Notes: a model not told the origin generated them from the sequence alone. A DNA stretch of 43,244 nucleotides from Betaproteobacteria bacterium RIFCSPLOWO2_02_FULL_67_26 (GCA_001771935.1 MERD01000114.1:28336-71579); one strand, 5' to 3'. Positions 23,451 to 31,649 are shown, counted from the stretch's first letter. A program made the numbers and translations.

Positions 23451-24904
23451 CAGCGGTAGAGCTCCGGGTACTTGGCGCGCACCCGCGCCGCCAGTTCCGG
23501 CGAGCTCTGGCACACCTTGGGGAAGGTCTCGAGCCGCTCGTAGGGGCGGCAGGCGTCGATCACCATGCGCGAGTTGTAGGGCAGGGTCTTGTCGGTGACC
23601 AGCGTGTCGAGCCGCGACGACCAGCAGTGGTCGAGGAGCGTGGTGCGCGACTTCGGGTCGCAGCGCGTGCCCATCGCCCAGATGACGTCGTGGATGTCGG
23701 TCGGGTCCACGTCCTCGTCCACCACCACGATCCAGCGGCTGATGTAGCCGACCGAGGCCACCTGCGAGGCGACGAGGCCGACCTGGGTCGAGTGGCCGAA
23801 GTAGCGCTGCTTGACCGACACGACGCAGAACGTGCGACCGCCGCCGGCCTGGTGCAGCCAGGCGCCCTTCACGTCCGGGATGCCGGCGCCCTCGAGCGCG
23901 TCGAGCAGCGCGGCCGAGCGCAGGAAGCAGCGCTCGAAGAGATGCGAGTGCGGCGGCTTCTGGCTCGCGGCGCAGGTGAGGATCGGGTGGGTGCGGTGGT
24001 AGATGCGGTTGATGCGGATCAGCGGCTCCTGCTGCGCGTCCCCGGCGTAGTAGCCGTGCCACTCGCCGAACGGGCCTTCGAGCGTGGTCTCGGTGGCGGA
24101 GATCTCGCCTTCCATGACGATCTCGGAGCGGGCGGGGAAGGGCAGCCCCGTCGTCTCGCCCTCGATCAGCTCCAGCGGCCGGTCCATCAGCCCGCCCGCC
24201 CATTCGTACTCCGGCATCGAGTCCGGCATGGTGAAGCCGGCGGCGAGGTAGGTCACCGGGTCGGTGCCGATGATGATGACGACCGGGCACGGCTTGCCGG
24301 CCTTCAGGTACTTGTCGCGGTGGATGCGGCCCTGCTTGCCGTTGGAGATGTAGGACGCGCAGGTGTTGCCGTTCACCACCTGCACGCGGTAGGTGCCGAC
24401 GTTGATGCGGCCGGTGTCCGGGTCGCGGGTGACGACGCCGCAGGCGGTGCCGATGTAGCGCCCGCCGTCGTCCTCGTGGTGGATCGGCACCGGGAACTTG
24501 AGCATGTCCACCTGCTCGCCGCGCAGAACGTTCTCGAGAACCGGGCCGTCCTTCACCATCTTCGGCGGGATGCGCTTGAAGCCTTTCCTGATGTGCTTGC
24601 GGAAGTGGTCGAGCATCTCCTTGCGGTTGTCGGAGAGCGCCGGCTCCATGCCGAGCACGAGCGAGAGGCGGTACGGCGAGCCGAACATGCCGTAGGCGCA
24701 GCGCCAGCCCTGCGGGTAGTCGGGGATGTCGTCGAACAGCAGCATCGGCGATTTTTCGACCTTCTGGCGGTAGAGCACCTCGGTCACCGCGCCGAGCTCG
24801 CGGTCCCAGTGCGCGTTCTTCACGCGGGCGAGCTCGCCGCGCCGCTCGACGGCGGTGATGAACTCGCGCAGGTCGTTCTGGAATGTCGCTCCGTTGCCGG
24901 CCAT
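23450..24904 (-). CDS. UbiD-family (prenylated-FMN) decarboxylase
   Basis: A 484-aa UbiD-type decarboxylase that removes or adds CO2 on aromatic or unsaturated acids using prenylated FMN, Mn2+ and K+. The catalytic elements are visible: R173 in the GTYRVQV strand, then E276 and E281 in EGPFGEW followed by HGYYAG. The prFMN-binding region includes HHEDDGGRYIGTACGVV and GTDPVTYLAAGF. ATG 24904 follows AGGAGAA; an upstream in-frame extension has no family similarity. It heads the minus-strand catabolic run and diverges from a solute-binding gene. No UbiX-like prenyltransferase is in the window. The substrate is unknown. Confidence 0.93.
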   Translation of the reverse strand: MAGNGATFQNDLREFITAVERRGELARVKNAHWDRELGAVTEVLYRQKVEKSPMLLFDDIPDYPQGWRCAYGMFGSPYRLSLVLGMEPALSDNRKEMLDHFRKHIRKGFKRIPPKMVKDGPVLENVLRGEQVDMLKFPVPIHHEDDGGRYIGTACGVVTRDPDTGRINVGTYRVQVVNGNTCASYISNGKQGRIHRDKYLKAGKPCPVVIIIGTDPVTYLAAGFTMPDSMPEYEWAGGLMDRPLELIEGETTGLPFPARSEIVMEGEISATETTLEGPFGEWHGYYAGDAQQEPLIRINRIYHRTHPILTCAASQKPPHSHLFERCFLRSAALLDALEGAGIPDVKGAWLHQAGGGRTFCVVSVKQRYFGHSTQVGLVASQVASVGYISRWIVVVDEDVDPTDIHDVIWAMGTRCDPKSRTTLLDHCWSSRLDTLVTDKTLPYNSRMVIDACRPYERLETFPKVCQSSPELAARVRAKYPELYR

Positions 24905-24933
24905 GGGGTTCTCCTGGGGCGCTGCGTTGCCTC

Positions 24934-24989
24934 TATAATCGCATGCCCGGGTAAGTGCTGCTATCCTATGCGCGCGACCCGGTCGCGCG
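24934..24989. promoter_or_regulatory. Divergent control region with -10 box and perfect palindrome
   Basis: The 116-bp gap between the divergent ubiD-like and solute-binding genes contains a perfect TATAAT (24934-24939, plus strand). It also has a 9-bp-arm palindrome, CGCGCGACC-C-GGTCGCGCG (24971-24989). The palindrome lies between the box and the + strand start, as an operator might. No regulator gene is adjacent. Confidence 0.4.
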
Positions 24990-25020
24990 GCGGCCGATGA
25001 CAGACGAGGAGGATACCGTG

Positions 25021-26058
25021 ATGGCATACAAGAGATGGACCTGGCTGTTCGCGGCGCTCGCCGCGCTGCAGTGCGGGGGCGCGTTGGCGCAGGCGAAGCC
25101 GGAAGACATCCTGAGCTACCAGGGGCCGGACCGCGACAAGCGGCTGCTCGAGCAGGCGAAGCAGGAGGGCATGCTGGCGCTCTATACCTCGCTCGCCCCG
25201 ACGGAATCGAAGCCGCTCGCGGCAGCGTTCGAGAAGAAGACCGGCATCAAGGTCGAGCTCTGGCGCAGCCAGTCGGAGCGCGTCGTCCAGAGAGTCCTGA
25301 GCGAGGCCCAGGCCGGGCGCCATGTCGTGGACGTGATCGCGACCAACGGCCCGCAGATGGAGTCGCTCGCCCGCGAAAAGATCCTGACGACGTATTTCAC
25401 GCCCCACGCCGCGGACCTGCCGCCCGCCAGCATTCCCGGGCATCGCCTGTGGATGCCCGACCGGCTGCAGTTTTTCGTCGTCGGCTACAACACCAACCTG
25501 GTGCAGCGCGAGGATCTGCCCAAGAGCATCAAGGGATTCGTCGATCCGAAGTGGAAGGGCAAGCTCAGCGTCGAGGCGGGCGACGCCGAATGGATGGCGA
25601 CCCTGGTCAAGAAGTGGGGCGAAGCCGAGGGCATGGCGGTGTTCCGCAAGCTGTCGGAGCTGCGGCCCACGGTGCGCAAGGGCCATCCACTGCTCGCGCA
25701 GCTCATCGCCGCCGGCGAGATCGCGGTGTGCCTGACCGCCTACAGCGCCAACGTGGAAACGCTGAAGCGCAAGGGCGCGCCCATCGATTTCGCGCCCATC
25801 GACGCGGTGGCGCGGACACAGGGCATCGGCATCTCGAAGAACGCGCCGCATCCCGCGGCGGCGCTGCTGTTCGCCGACTTCGTGCTGTCCGCCGAGGACG
25901 GGCAGAGGCTCTACGAGTCCATGGGACGCCCGCCGGTCAACCGCAAGGTCAAGTCGAAGCTCACGGACTTCGAGCACGTCTATCTCGACATCGGCGCGGT
26001 GCTCGATGAGGCGGACAAGTGGGACAAGCTGTGGGAGGAGCTGTTCCTCAAGAAGTAG
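25021..26058 (+). CDS. ABC transporter solute-binding protein, second copy
   Basis: A 345-aa exported binding protein. The signal peptide MAYKRWTWLFAALAALQCGGALAQ ends near residue 24; the body begins KPEDILSYQGPDRDKRLLEQ. It parallels the other binding protein (17 kb) throughout: YQGPDR, AFEKKTGIKVELWRSQS, WKGKLSVEAGDAEWM, PHPAAALLFADFVL. ATG 25021 is 8 nt after GAGGAGG (25006-25012); a GTG at 25018 is closer and less likely. Divergent from the UbiD run, it may feed the single permease/ATPase set there with a second ligand. Confidence 0.92.
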   Translation: MAYKRWTWLFAALAALQCGGALAQAKPEDILSYQGPDRDKRLLEQAKQEGMLALYTSLAPTESKPLAAAFEKKTGIKVELWRSQSERVVQRVLSEAQAGRHVVDVIATNGPQMESLAREKILTTYFTPHAADLPPASIPGHRLWMPDRLQFFVVGYNTNLVQREDLPKSIKGFVDPKWKGKLSVEAGDAEWMATLVKKWGEAEGMAVFRKLSELRPTVRKGHPLLAQLIAAGEIAVCLTAYSANVETLKRKGAPIDFAPIDAVARTQGIGISKNAPHPAAALLFADFVLSAEDGQRLYESMGRPPVNRKVKSKLTDFEHVYLDIGAVLDEADKWDKLWEELFLKK

Positions 26059-26081
26059 GGATGTGGGATGAGGGATGAGGG
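26058..26081 (+). repeat. Heptad repeat with canonical G-quadruplex pattern over a start codon
   Basis: GGG at 26058-26060, 26065-26067, 26072-26074 and 26079-26081, each separated by four bases (ATGT, ATGA, ATGA). The run starts in the TAG stop of the solute-binding gene and includes the start codon (26068) of the next gene. Confidence 0.75.
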
Positions 26082-26925
26082 TCAACCCGCGTTCCGGGCG
26101 CCGCCGCTGTCCTGCGATAGTCACTTCCACGTGTTCGGGCCGGCTGAGAAGTATCCGTACGGCGCCGACATCCGCTACCAGCCGCCGCTGGCGCCGCTCG
26201 AGGACTTTCTTGCGCTCGCGCGCCATCTCGGCTGCGAGCGCTTCGTGTTCGTGCAGCCGAGCGCCTACGGCCGCGACAACGCGTGCATGCTCGACGCGAT
26301 GCGCGAGGTGGGCACGCAGAAGTGCCGCGGCATCGTGGACATCGACGAGAACGCGCCGGATGCCGGGCTGGCGCGCCTGAACGCGGCGGGCGTGCGCGGC
26401 GTGCGTGTCAACGTCAACCCGATCAAGCCGCCGGAGCCGGGCTTTTCGAAGACGATGCTCCCGCGCATCGAGCGCCTCGACGCGCGCTGCGCGGAGCTGG
26501 GCTGGATGCTCGACTTCCTGACGCCGGGCTGGCTGACGCAGGAACTGCTGCCGGCGATGCGCAGGCTCAAGGCCCGCTTCACCGTCGCGCACATGGGGAT
26601 GTTCCTCGCGAAGGACGGGCCACGGCAGCCGGGCTTCCGGCAGTTCCTGGAATTCCTGCGCGAAAGCGGGCGCGGCTGGGTGAAATTCACCGGCACCTAC
26701 CGCATGTCGGTCGCGCCGGGCTTCGCCGACGCCGCGCCGATGGCGCGCGCGCTGATCGAGGCCGTGCCCGGCCGCATCATCTGGGGCAGCGACTATCCCC
26801 ACCTCTCGTTCGCCGACAAGGTCGGCTCGGTCGAACTCTTCAACCTGCTCGGCCAGTGGGCCCCGGACGACGCTACGCGCAGGAAGATCCTGGTGGACAA
26901 TCCGCAGAAGCTTTTCGGCTTCTGA
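26068..26925 (+). CDS. Amidohydrolase-2 family protein, LigI (pyrone dicarboxylate lactonase)-like
   Basis: A 285-aa TIM-barrel hydrolase. The metal motif DSHFHVFGP (residues 17-25) has the H-x-H pair. RYQPPLAP, VQPSAYGRDN and a terminal IIWGSDYPHL with the conserved Asp match the 2-pyrone-4,6-dicarboxylate lactonase (LigI) branch, which opens a lactone in protocatechuate/lignin degradation. The start ATG is one of several supplied by a GGGATGA heptad repeat; the first residues MRDEGQ come from the repeat, so the true start could be slightly different. It lies 9 nt after the solute-binding protein and is probably cotranscribed with it. Confidence 0.85.
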   Translation: MRDEGQPAFRAPPLSCDSHFHVFGPAEKYPYGADIRYQPPLAPLEDFLALARHLGCERFVFVQPSAYGRDNACMLDAMREVGTQKCRGIVDIDENAPDAGLARLNAAGVRGVRVNVNPIKPPEPGFSKTMLPRIERLDARCAELGWMLDFLTPGWLTQELLPAMRRLKARFTVAHMGMFLAKDGPRQPGFRQFLEFLRESGRGWVKFTGTYRMSVAPGFADAAPMARALIEAVPGRIIWGSDYPHLSFADKVGSVELFNLLGQWAPDDATRRKILVDNPQKLFGF

Positions 26926-26951
26926 CCTCCGCCCTCATCCCGCGGGCGGCG

Positions 26952-27224
26952 CTACCTCCGCCGCAAATAGGCCGGCCGCTGCCCCATCGGCGGCGGCGTG
27001 TTGACGTCCTTGTGCCGGAAGTTGATGCGGCCCTTGGTGAGGTCATAGGGCGACATCTCGACGGTGACGCGGTCGCCGGTTAGGACGCGGATGTGGCGCT
27101 GGCGCATCTTGCCCGAGGCGTGGGCGGTGATGGCGACGCCGTTGTCGAGCGTCACGCGGAACACCGCGTTGCGCATCACTTCGTCGACGATGCCGATCAT
27201 TTCGATCGTTTCTTCCTTGGCCAT
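26952..27224 (-). CDS. infA: Translation initiation factor IF-1, long betaproteobacterial form
   Basis: A 90-aa OB-fold protein, IF-1, which binds the ribosomal A site during initiation. [16 protein letters not shown], the [20 protein letters not shown] core and [16 protein letters not shown] are all conserved. It carries a C-terminal extension ([16 protein letters not shown]) beyond the usual 72 residues, a form seen in betaproteobacteria. ATG 27224 with AGGAAAG upstream. It stands alone, outside the ribosomal protein cluster, as second copies of infA often do, and is convergent with the LigI-like hydrolase gene. Confidence 0.93.
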   Translation of the reverse strand: MAKEETIEMIGIVDEVMRNAVFRVTLDNGVAITAHASGKMRQRHIRVLTGDRVTVEMSPYDLTKGRINFRHKDVNTPPPMGQRPAYLRRR

Positions 27225-27468
27225 GTGCAAACTTTCCTGGCGGGATCCAGGCGGCGCTGCCGCTTGCCCGCGGTGATGTGCTGCGCGTGAATTTCCCGCG
27301 ACCCGCGCCCGGGATGGGCTCGGCATCGAGCAGGGAAGACGACGATGGCGTCCGGACGGGGTGGAAACGCTGTCCGGATGCCGGTACGACCCGCGAGTAT
27401 GAGGCTTTGTGGCCATGTTAGCAATGAAACACCGAGTCATCAGCCGTCACCGGGTTCGAGTGAGGTAA

Positions 27469-27499
27469 CCCCGGTTTCCCGCAGCCTGTCCCCGGTTTC
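27469..27499 (+). promoter_or_regulatory. Direct repeats CCCCGGTTTC 21 bp apart upstream of CmcJ-like gene
   Basis: CCCCGGTTTC occurs at 27469-27478 and again at 27490-27499, two helical turns apart. A TAAACT -10-like box follows at 27509 and the ATG is at 27524, with no Shine-Dalgarno, so the mRNA may be leaderless. Tandem half-sites with this spacing resemble an activator site. The rest of the 299-bp divergent spacer from infA (27225-27523) shows no gene or other element I can support. Confidence 0.35.
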
Positions 27500-27523
27500 G
27501 GTCCGCTGTAAACTATACGTCCT

Positions 27524-28363
27524 ATGCCGCTCACCGCCGAGAAGCCTTCCACCGGCACCCTTCGCGCCGGCTTCAACTATATCGTCGATACCGGGGTGCC
27601 GCCGGTGCGCTACATCGATTGGCCGGAGATGGCGCACAAGGCGGTCCCGCCCCAATACCGGCAGGTCGAGATGACGGTGCGCGACGGCAGGCCGCTGCGC
27701 GACGCGTTCAGGCTCGATACGCACGGATTCGTGTTCGTCGACCACGACACGCGGGTCAAGGACTTCACCGATGAAGCGGAGCGCGCGCGCGTCTACGACC
27801 TGGAGGTGCAGGCGCTGATCAGGAAGCATTCCGGCGCCTCCGAGGTCGTGGTGTTCGACCACACCCTCCGCGTCGGCGACGAGGCGATGCAGAAGACATT
27901 GAACGCGCGGCCGACGGTAAAGGGCGTGCACAACGACTACACCGAGACCTCCGCGCCGCGGCGGCTGCGCGATATCGTCGGCGATGCCGAGGCCGCGCGC
28001 CGCTTCAACAAGCGCTGGGCCATCATCCAGGTGTGGCGGCCGATCCGCGGCAAGGTGCTCATCGATCCGCTCGGCATCTGCGACGGCCGCACCATTCCGA
28101 AGAAGGGTTTCATACGGGTCGAGCGGCGCTACCGGGACCGCACCGGCGAGGTCTACCACATCGCCCACCATCCGGCCCACGAGTGGTACTACTTCCCGCA
28201 GATGGAGCGCGACGAAGCCCTGGTGTTCAAGGTATTCGATTCCGATGCCGGAAAGCCCTCGCGCTTCACCGCGCACAGCGCGTTCGACGACCCCGGAACG
28301 CCGGCGGGAGCGCCGCCGCGGGAGAGCATCGAAACCAGGACCTTTGCGTTCTTCGGCTCTTGA
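27524..28363 (+). CDS. CmcJ/NvfI family oxygenase-like protein
   Basis: A 279-aa protein of the CmcJ/NvfI group, named after a cephamycin-pathway protein and fungal oxygenases. Recognisable pieces are VVVFDHTLRVG (108-118), the HxD pair VHNDYT (H136-x-D138), AIIQVWRPIRG, a late EWYYFPQM, and the C-terminal RFTAHSAFDDPGTP. The HxD motif followed by a distal His fits a non-heme Fe(II) site, though the oxygenase reaction for bacterial homologues is unproven. The stop overlaps the start of the next gene (TTGA), so they are coupled. No biosynthetic cluster is adjacent. Confidence 0.85.
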   Translation: MPLTAEKPSTGTLRAGFNYIVDTGVPPVRYIDWPEMAHKAVPPQYRQVEMTVRDGRPLRDAFRLDTHGFVFVDHDTRVKDFTDEAERARVYDLEVQALIRKHSGASEVVVFDHTLRVGDEAMQKTLNARPTVKGVHNDYTETSAPRRLRDIVGDAEAARRFNKRWAIIQVWRPIRGKVLIDPLGICDGRTIPKKGFIRVERRYRDRTGEVYHIAHHPAHEWYYFPQMERDEALVFKVFDSDAGKPSRFTAHSAFDDPGTPAGAPPRESIETRTFAFFGS

Positions 28364-28704
28364 ATACCGATACCACCGAGTCCGGCCGCAAGGCCACGAT
28401 CGACGCGCTGCTGCTCAAGCTCCCGGGCGTCAGCGCGAGAAAAATCAACGGCCTTGACGCCTACTTCGTCAGCGACAGGATGTTCGCCTGCATCAGCGGC
28501 CGCGGCATCGGGCTGCGCCTGCCCGTCGCCACCGCGACCGAGCTGCAGTTCTCGAGGGACAACGTCGTCCCGTTTCAACCCGGCGGCATGACCAGTTCGC
28601 GGGAATGGATACAGATCGACCGCGACGACGCGGCCGAGTACGAGAAGGATCTCCCGCTGTTCCAGGCCGCGCTCGAATTCGTGAAAGCCGCCCGGGCCCG
28701 CTAG
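28360..28704 (+). CDS. TfoX N-terminal-like small protein, TTG start
   Basis: A 114-aa protein starting with TTG at 28360, overlapping the previous stop by four bases (TTGA). It has the TfoX_N (Sxy) pattern: ATIDALLLKLPGVSARKING, the YFVSDRMFACISGRGIGLRLP strand, VVPFQPGGMTSSREWIQID, and a final helix around ALEFVKAAR. In competence regulation the TfoX_N domain is joined to a C-terminal helix bundle; here only the N domain is present, as in many stand-alone homologues of unknown function. It converges with the MFS gene, the stops overlapping by three bases. Confidence 0.75.
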   Translation: MNTDTTESGRKATIDALLLKLPGVSARKINGLDAYFVSDRMFACISGRGIGLRLPVATATELQFSRDNVVPFQPGGMTSSREWIQIDRDDAAEYEKDLPLFQAALEFVKAARAR

Positions 28705-30302
28705 TCCGGCGCGGGGAGCCTTCGAGTGTCGAGTCGGGCCGCAACAATCGGGGACAGCAGCCTGCCCCGGCCCATCATCCACGCGGGGATCAGCCCGAGC
28801 ACGAAGATGATGGCGACGATCAGGAAGCTGTCGCGAAAGCCCATCGTGTAGGCCTGGGCGTAGACGACGCGGCCCAGGTAATGCAGCGCGCCCGCCGACT
28901 GCAGGTCCGGCGACGCGCCGATCTGCGCCAGCAACGCCTCGACCTGGCGCAGCAGGTCCGCGGTCGCGCCGTTGGCCGCGGTCTGCACGCTCGTCAGCGT
29001 GTCGCTGTGAAAGAACGTGCGGCGGTCGAGGATGACCGACAACAGGTTCACGCCGAAGGCCCCGCCGAGCTGGCGCGCGAAGTTGATCATGCCCGCTCCC
29101 TGCCCGAGCAGCTCCGGGCGCAGCGAGCGCAGGGCCGCGACATTGAGCGCGGGCTTGATCAGGCTCAATCCGACGCGCGAGACGACGACGCACCACGCGA
29201 CGGTCCAGAACGACATGTTGGCGTCGACGCCCGCGAGCCACCAGGAGGACACGGCGAAGCACAGCAGCCCGGCGATGATCAGGTTGCGGGCGGGGAAGCG
29301 GTCGCTCAGGTAGCCGGCCGCGGGCATGAGGACGCCCATGATGAGGCCGGCCGGCATCAGCATGAGGCCCGCCGCGTACGGCGTGAGGTGCTGCACGGTC
29401 TGCACGAACAGGGGCACGAGGTAAGTGGAGCCGAACAGCCCCACGCCGAAGAGCGCGGCGACGGCGGCGGCGCCGGTGAACTGCGGATTGGCGAGCACCC
29501 TCAGGTTGACGAGCGGCCGCGGCGCGCGCAGCTCCCACAGGACGAAGCCCGCCGCGGACAGCGCCGCGACCGTGAAGAGCGCGAGGATCAGGTTCGAATG
29601 CCAGCCTTCGCGCTGGCCGTTGGACAACCCGGTGAGCAGGCAGGCGAGCGCCGCCACCAGCAGCAGGAATCCCGGCCAGTCGAAACGCACCGGCGCCTCC
29701 GCCTCCTCGCGCTCCGGCAGGAACAGGCTCCCCATCAGGATTGCGACCGCGCTCACCGGGACCCCGACGGTGAAGATCGCGCGCCAGTTGAAGTGCTCGA
29801 TCATCACTCCCCCCAGCACCGGGCCGAGCGCCGGGCCGAGGATCACGCTCATGCCGAAGAAGCCCATCGCCATGCCCCGCTGCTCGGGCGGGAACACCCG
29901 GAACAGGGTGTACATGGAGAACGGCTGCAGCAGGCCCGCCACGGCGCCCTGCACGATGCGGCAGAAGATCAGCACATTCTCGTTGGGGCTCGCGGCGGCG
30001 AGCACGAGCGAGGCGGCGAATATCCCGAGCGCCCCGATGAAGGTCCGGCGCTGCCCGAAGCTCGTCAGCATCCACGCATTGAGCAGCATGCCGACGGTCA
30101 TCGCCGCGAGCGTGCCGGTGGACAGCCACTGCGCGCGGTCCTGCCCGATGCCGAAGGCGCCCATGATGTCCGGGATCGCGACGTTGACCGAGGTCGTAGT
30201 CAGCATGGCCGCGATCGCCCCCAGCATCACGGTGGCGGTGGCGAGCCAGCGGTAGCCCGGCCCGTAGCGCGCGAACAGCGTGTCACTCGTCTCGGACGGC
30301 AA
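28701..30302 (-). CDS. MFS drug/proton antiporter, DHA2 (EmrB) type
   Basis: A 533-aa transporter with about 14 membrane helices and the DHA2 motif C region GPALGPVLGGVMIEHFNWR, plus the early VNVAIPDIMGAFG helix 1 motif. It pairs with an HlyD/EmrA membrane-fusion protein, giving a tripartite efflux system across both membranes when an outer-membrane channel (none seen here) is present. Start is TTG 30302, overlapping the upstream gene's end by 20 nt; it has a good EmrB N-terminus. Likely exports toxic aromatics, detergents or dyes (inference from family). Confidence 0.92.
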   Translation of the reverse strand: MPSETSDTLFARYGPGYRWLATATVMLGAIAAMLTTTSVNVAIPDIMGAFGIGQDRAQWLSTGTLAAMTVGMLLNAWMLTSFGQRRTFIGALGIFAASLVLAAASPNENVLIFCRIVQGAVAGLLQPFSMYTLFRVFPPEQRGMAMGFFGMSVILGPALGPVLGGVMIEHFNWRAIFTVGVPVSAVAILMGSLFLPEREEAEAPVRFDWPGFLLLVAALACLLTGLSNGQREGWHSNLILALFTVAALSAAGFVLWELRAPRPLVNLRVLANPQFTGAAAVAALFGVGLFGSTYLVPLFVQTVQHLTPYAAGLMLMPAGLIMGVLMPAAGYLSDRFPARNLIIAGLLCFAVSSWWLAGVDANMSFWTVAWCVVVSRVGLSLIKPALNVAALRSLRPELLGQGAGMINFARQLGGAFGVNLLSVILDRRTFFHSDTLTSVQTAANGATADLLRQVEALLAQIGASPDLQSAGALHYLGRVVYAQAYTMGFRDSFLIVAIIFVLGLIPAWMMGRGRLLSPIVAARLDTRRLPAPD

Positions 30303-31425
30303 TGGAGACCTCGACCATCATCCCCGGGCGCAGCGCCGGGTCCTTGTCGGCGAGCCGGATGCGCACCGGCAGGCGCTGCGTGATCTTGGTGAAGTTGCCG
30401 CTCGGGTTGGGGTCGGGCAGGAGCGCGAACTTGCTGGTCGCCGTCTGCCCGATCCGGAACACTTCCCCGGCGAAGACCTTCCCGGGGTAGGCATCGACGC
30501 GGATGTCCGCCTTCAGGCCCGGCCTGAGCAGCCGCACCTCGGTCTCGCGCACGTTCGCCTCCACCCAGATCTCGTCCGGGTCGTGGAACATGAGAATGCG
30601 CTGCCCGGGTGCCACGTGCTCGCCCTGGCGCGCGAAGGTCATGACGACGCGGCCGTCGGCCGGCGCCGTGATGGTGCGGTCGGCGATGTCGGAGTCGCGC
30701 CGGCGGATCTCGGCGCGGATCTCGTCCGCCTGGTGCCCGAGCGCGAGCAGCTGGCGCGCCATCACCTGGAGCTGGCGGCGGCTGCCGCCCGCAGCGGAGA
30801 GCGTGCCGCGCGCGGCCGCCACCTCGGATTGCGCCTTGCGGTGGTTCTCGCGGACCTGCTCGTAAGTGGTGCGCGCGCGCTCCATCGCCTGCGGCGAGAG
30901 CCACTTCGCCGCGGCGAGTTCCTTCGCCCGCTGGTAATCGTCGTTCGCCTGCTTGACCTGCGCGGCGAGCGACGCGACCTCCGCCTGCGTCGCGGCGAGG
31001 CGGTTGGTCTCGCTTTCGAACTTGCCGAGCGTTTCCTGGTCGATCTGCCCGGTCTGCGCCCGCATCGCAGCGGCCTGGTTTTCGAGCGCCTTCAGCCGGG
31101 CGACAAGGACCTCGCGCTGCAGCAGCATGTCGCGCGCGTCGATGCGCACGAGCAACTGTCCCTTCTTCACCCGGTCGCCCTCGATCACGGGGAGCTCCGT
31201 GATCCATCCCGAGACGCGGCTCGAGATCGAGACCACCTCGCCGTCGATGCGCGCGTCGTCGAGGGTGACGTGGGTCCAGCGGTAGTACAGCCAGTGCGCG
31301 CCCCACGCCGCGAGCAGCAGGGCGGCCGCGCCGACCAGCCAGGTCTTGCCCTGCCCGGGAAAGCGCGCACGGGCGGGCACCGGCGCGCGCTCGGCGCCGG
31401 AGGAACCTGGCTCGTTCGTCGTCAT
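30283..31425 (-). CDS. HlyD/EmrA membrane-fusion (periplasmic adaptor) protein
   Basis: A 380-aa adaptor. A single N-terminal membrane anchor (TWLVGAAALLLAAWGAHWLYY) is followed by the barrel-sandwich (lipoyl) half DARIDGEVVSISSRVSGWI, a long coiled coil about 95-230 (alternating EVASLAAQVKQANDDYQR and similar), the returning half RTITAPADGRVV, and the beta-barrel domain ending PGMMVEVSIAVRDE. Partner of the DHA2 transporter downstream. ATG 31425. The 224-bp divergent region upstream holds a TATACT box for the opposite gene and nothing else clear. Confidence 0.92.
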   Translation of the reverse strand: MTTNEPGSSGAERAPVPARARFPGQGKTWLVGAAALLLAAWGAHWLYYRWTHVTLDDARIDGEVVSISSRVSGWITELPVIEGDRVKKGQLLVRIDARDMLLQREVLVARLKALENQAAAMRAQTGQIDQETLGKFESETNRLAATQAEVASLAAQVKQANDDYQRAKELAAAKWLSPQAMERARTTYEQVRENHRKAQSEVAAARGTLSAAGGSRRQLQVMARQLLALGHQADEIRAEIRRRDSDIADRTITAPADGRVVMTFARQGEHVAPGQRILMFHDPDEIWVEANVRETEVRLLRPGLKADIRVDAYPGKVFAGEVFRIGQTATSKFALLPDPNPSGNFTKITQRLPVRIRLADKDPALRPGMMVEVSIAVRDE

Positions 31426-31613
31426 GGAACGGCGTACCTCCGCGGGGAGCCGGGCGGGCGGCCCGGCCGGAAACGATGACCAGTTTAGGCCAACCGCCCT
31501 GCGGCAAGCGAGGCGAATTCCATTATGTGGCCGCCGGAAGCGCGAACGATGACCGGGAGCGCGCGGCCCGCAGCGCCGGGCGGGTCAGCGCGACGGCCGT
31601 GACGGCGGCGGCG

Positions 31614-31619
31614 TATACT
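31614..31619 (+). promoter_or_regulatory. Likely -10 box TATACT before amidohydrolase/Bug operon
   Basis: GCGTATACTTTCGG places TATACT 30 nt before the ATG at 31650, at a normal distance for a promoter with a short leader containing the GAGGGG ribosome site. A clear -35 is not seen. Confidence 0.4.
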
Positions 31620-31649
31620 TTCGGCGTCCGTTCTTCAATCGAGGGGCGC

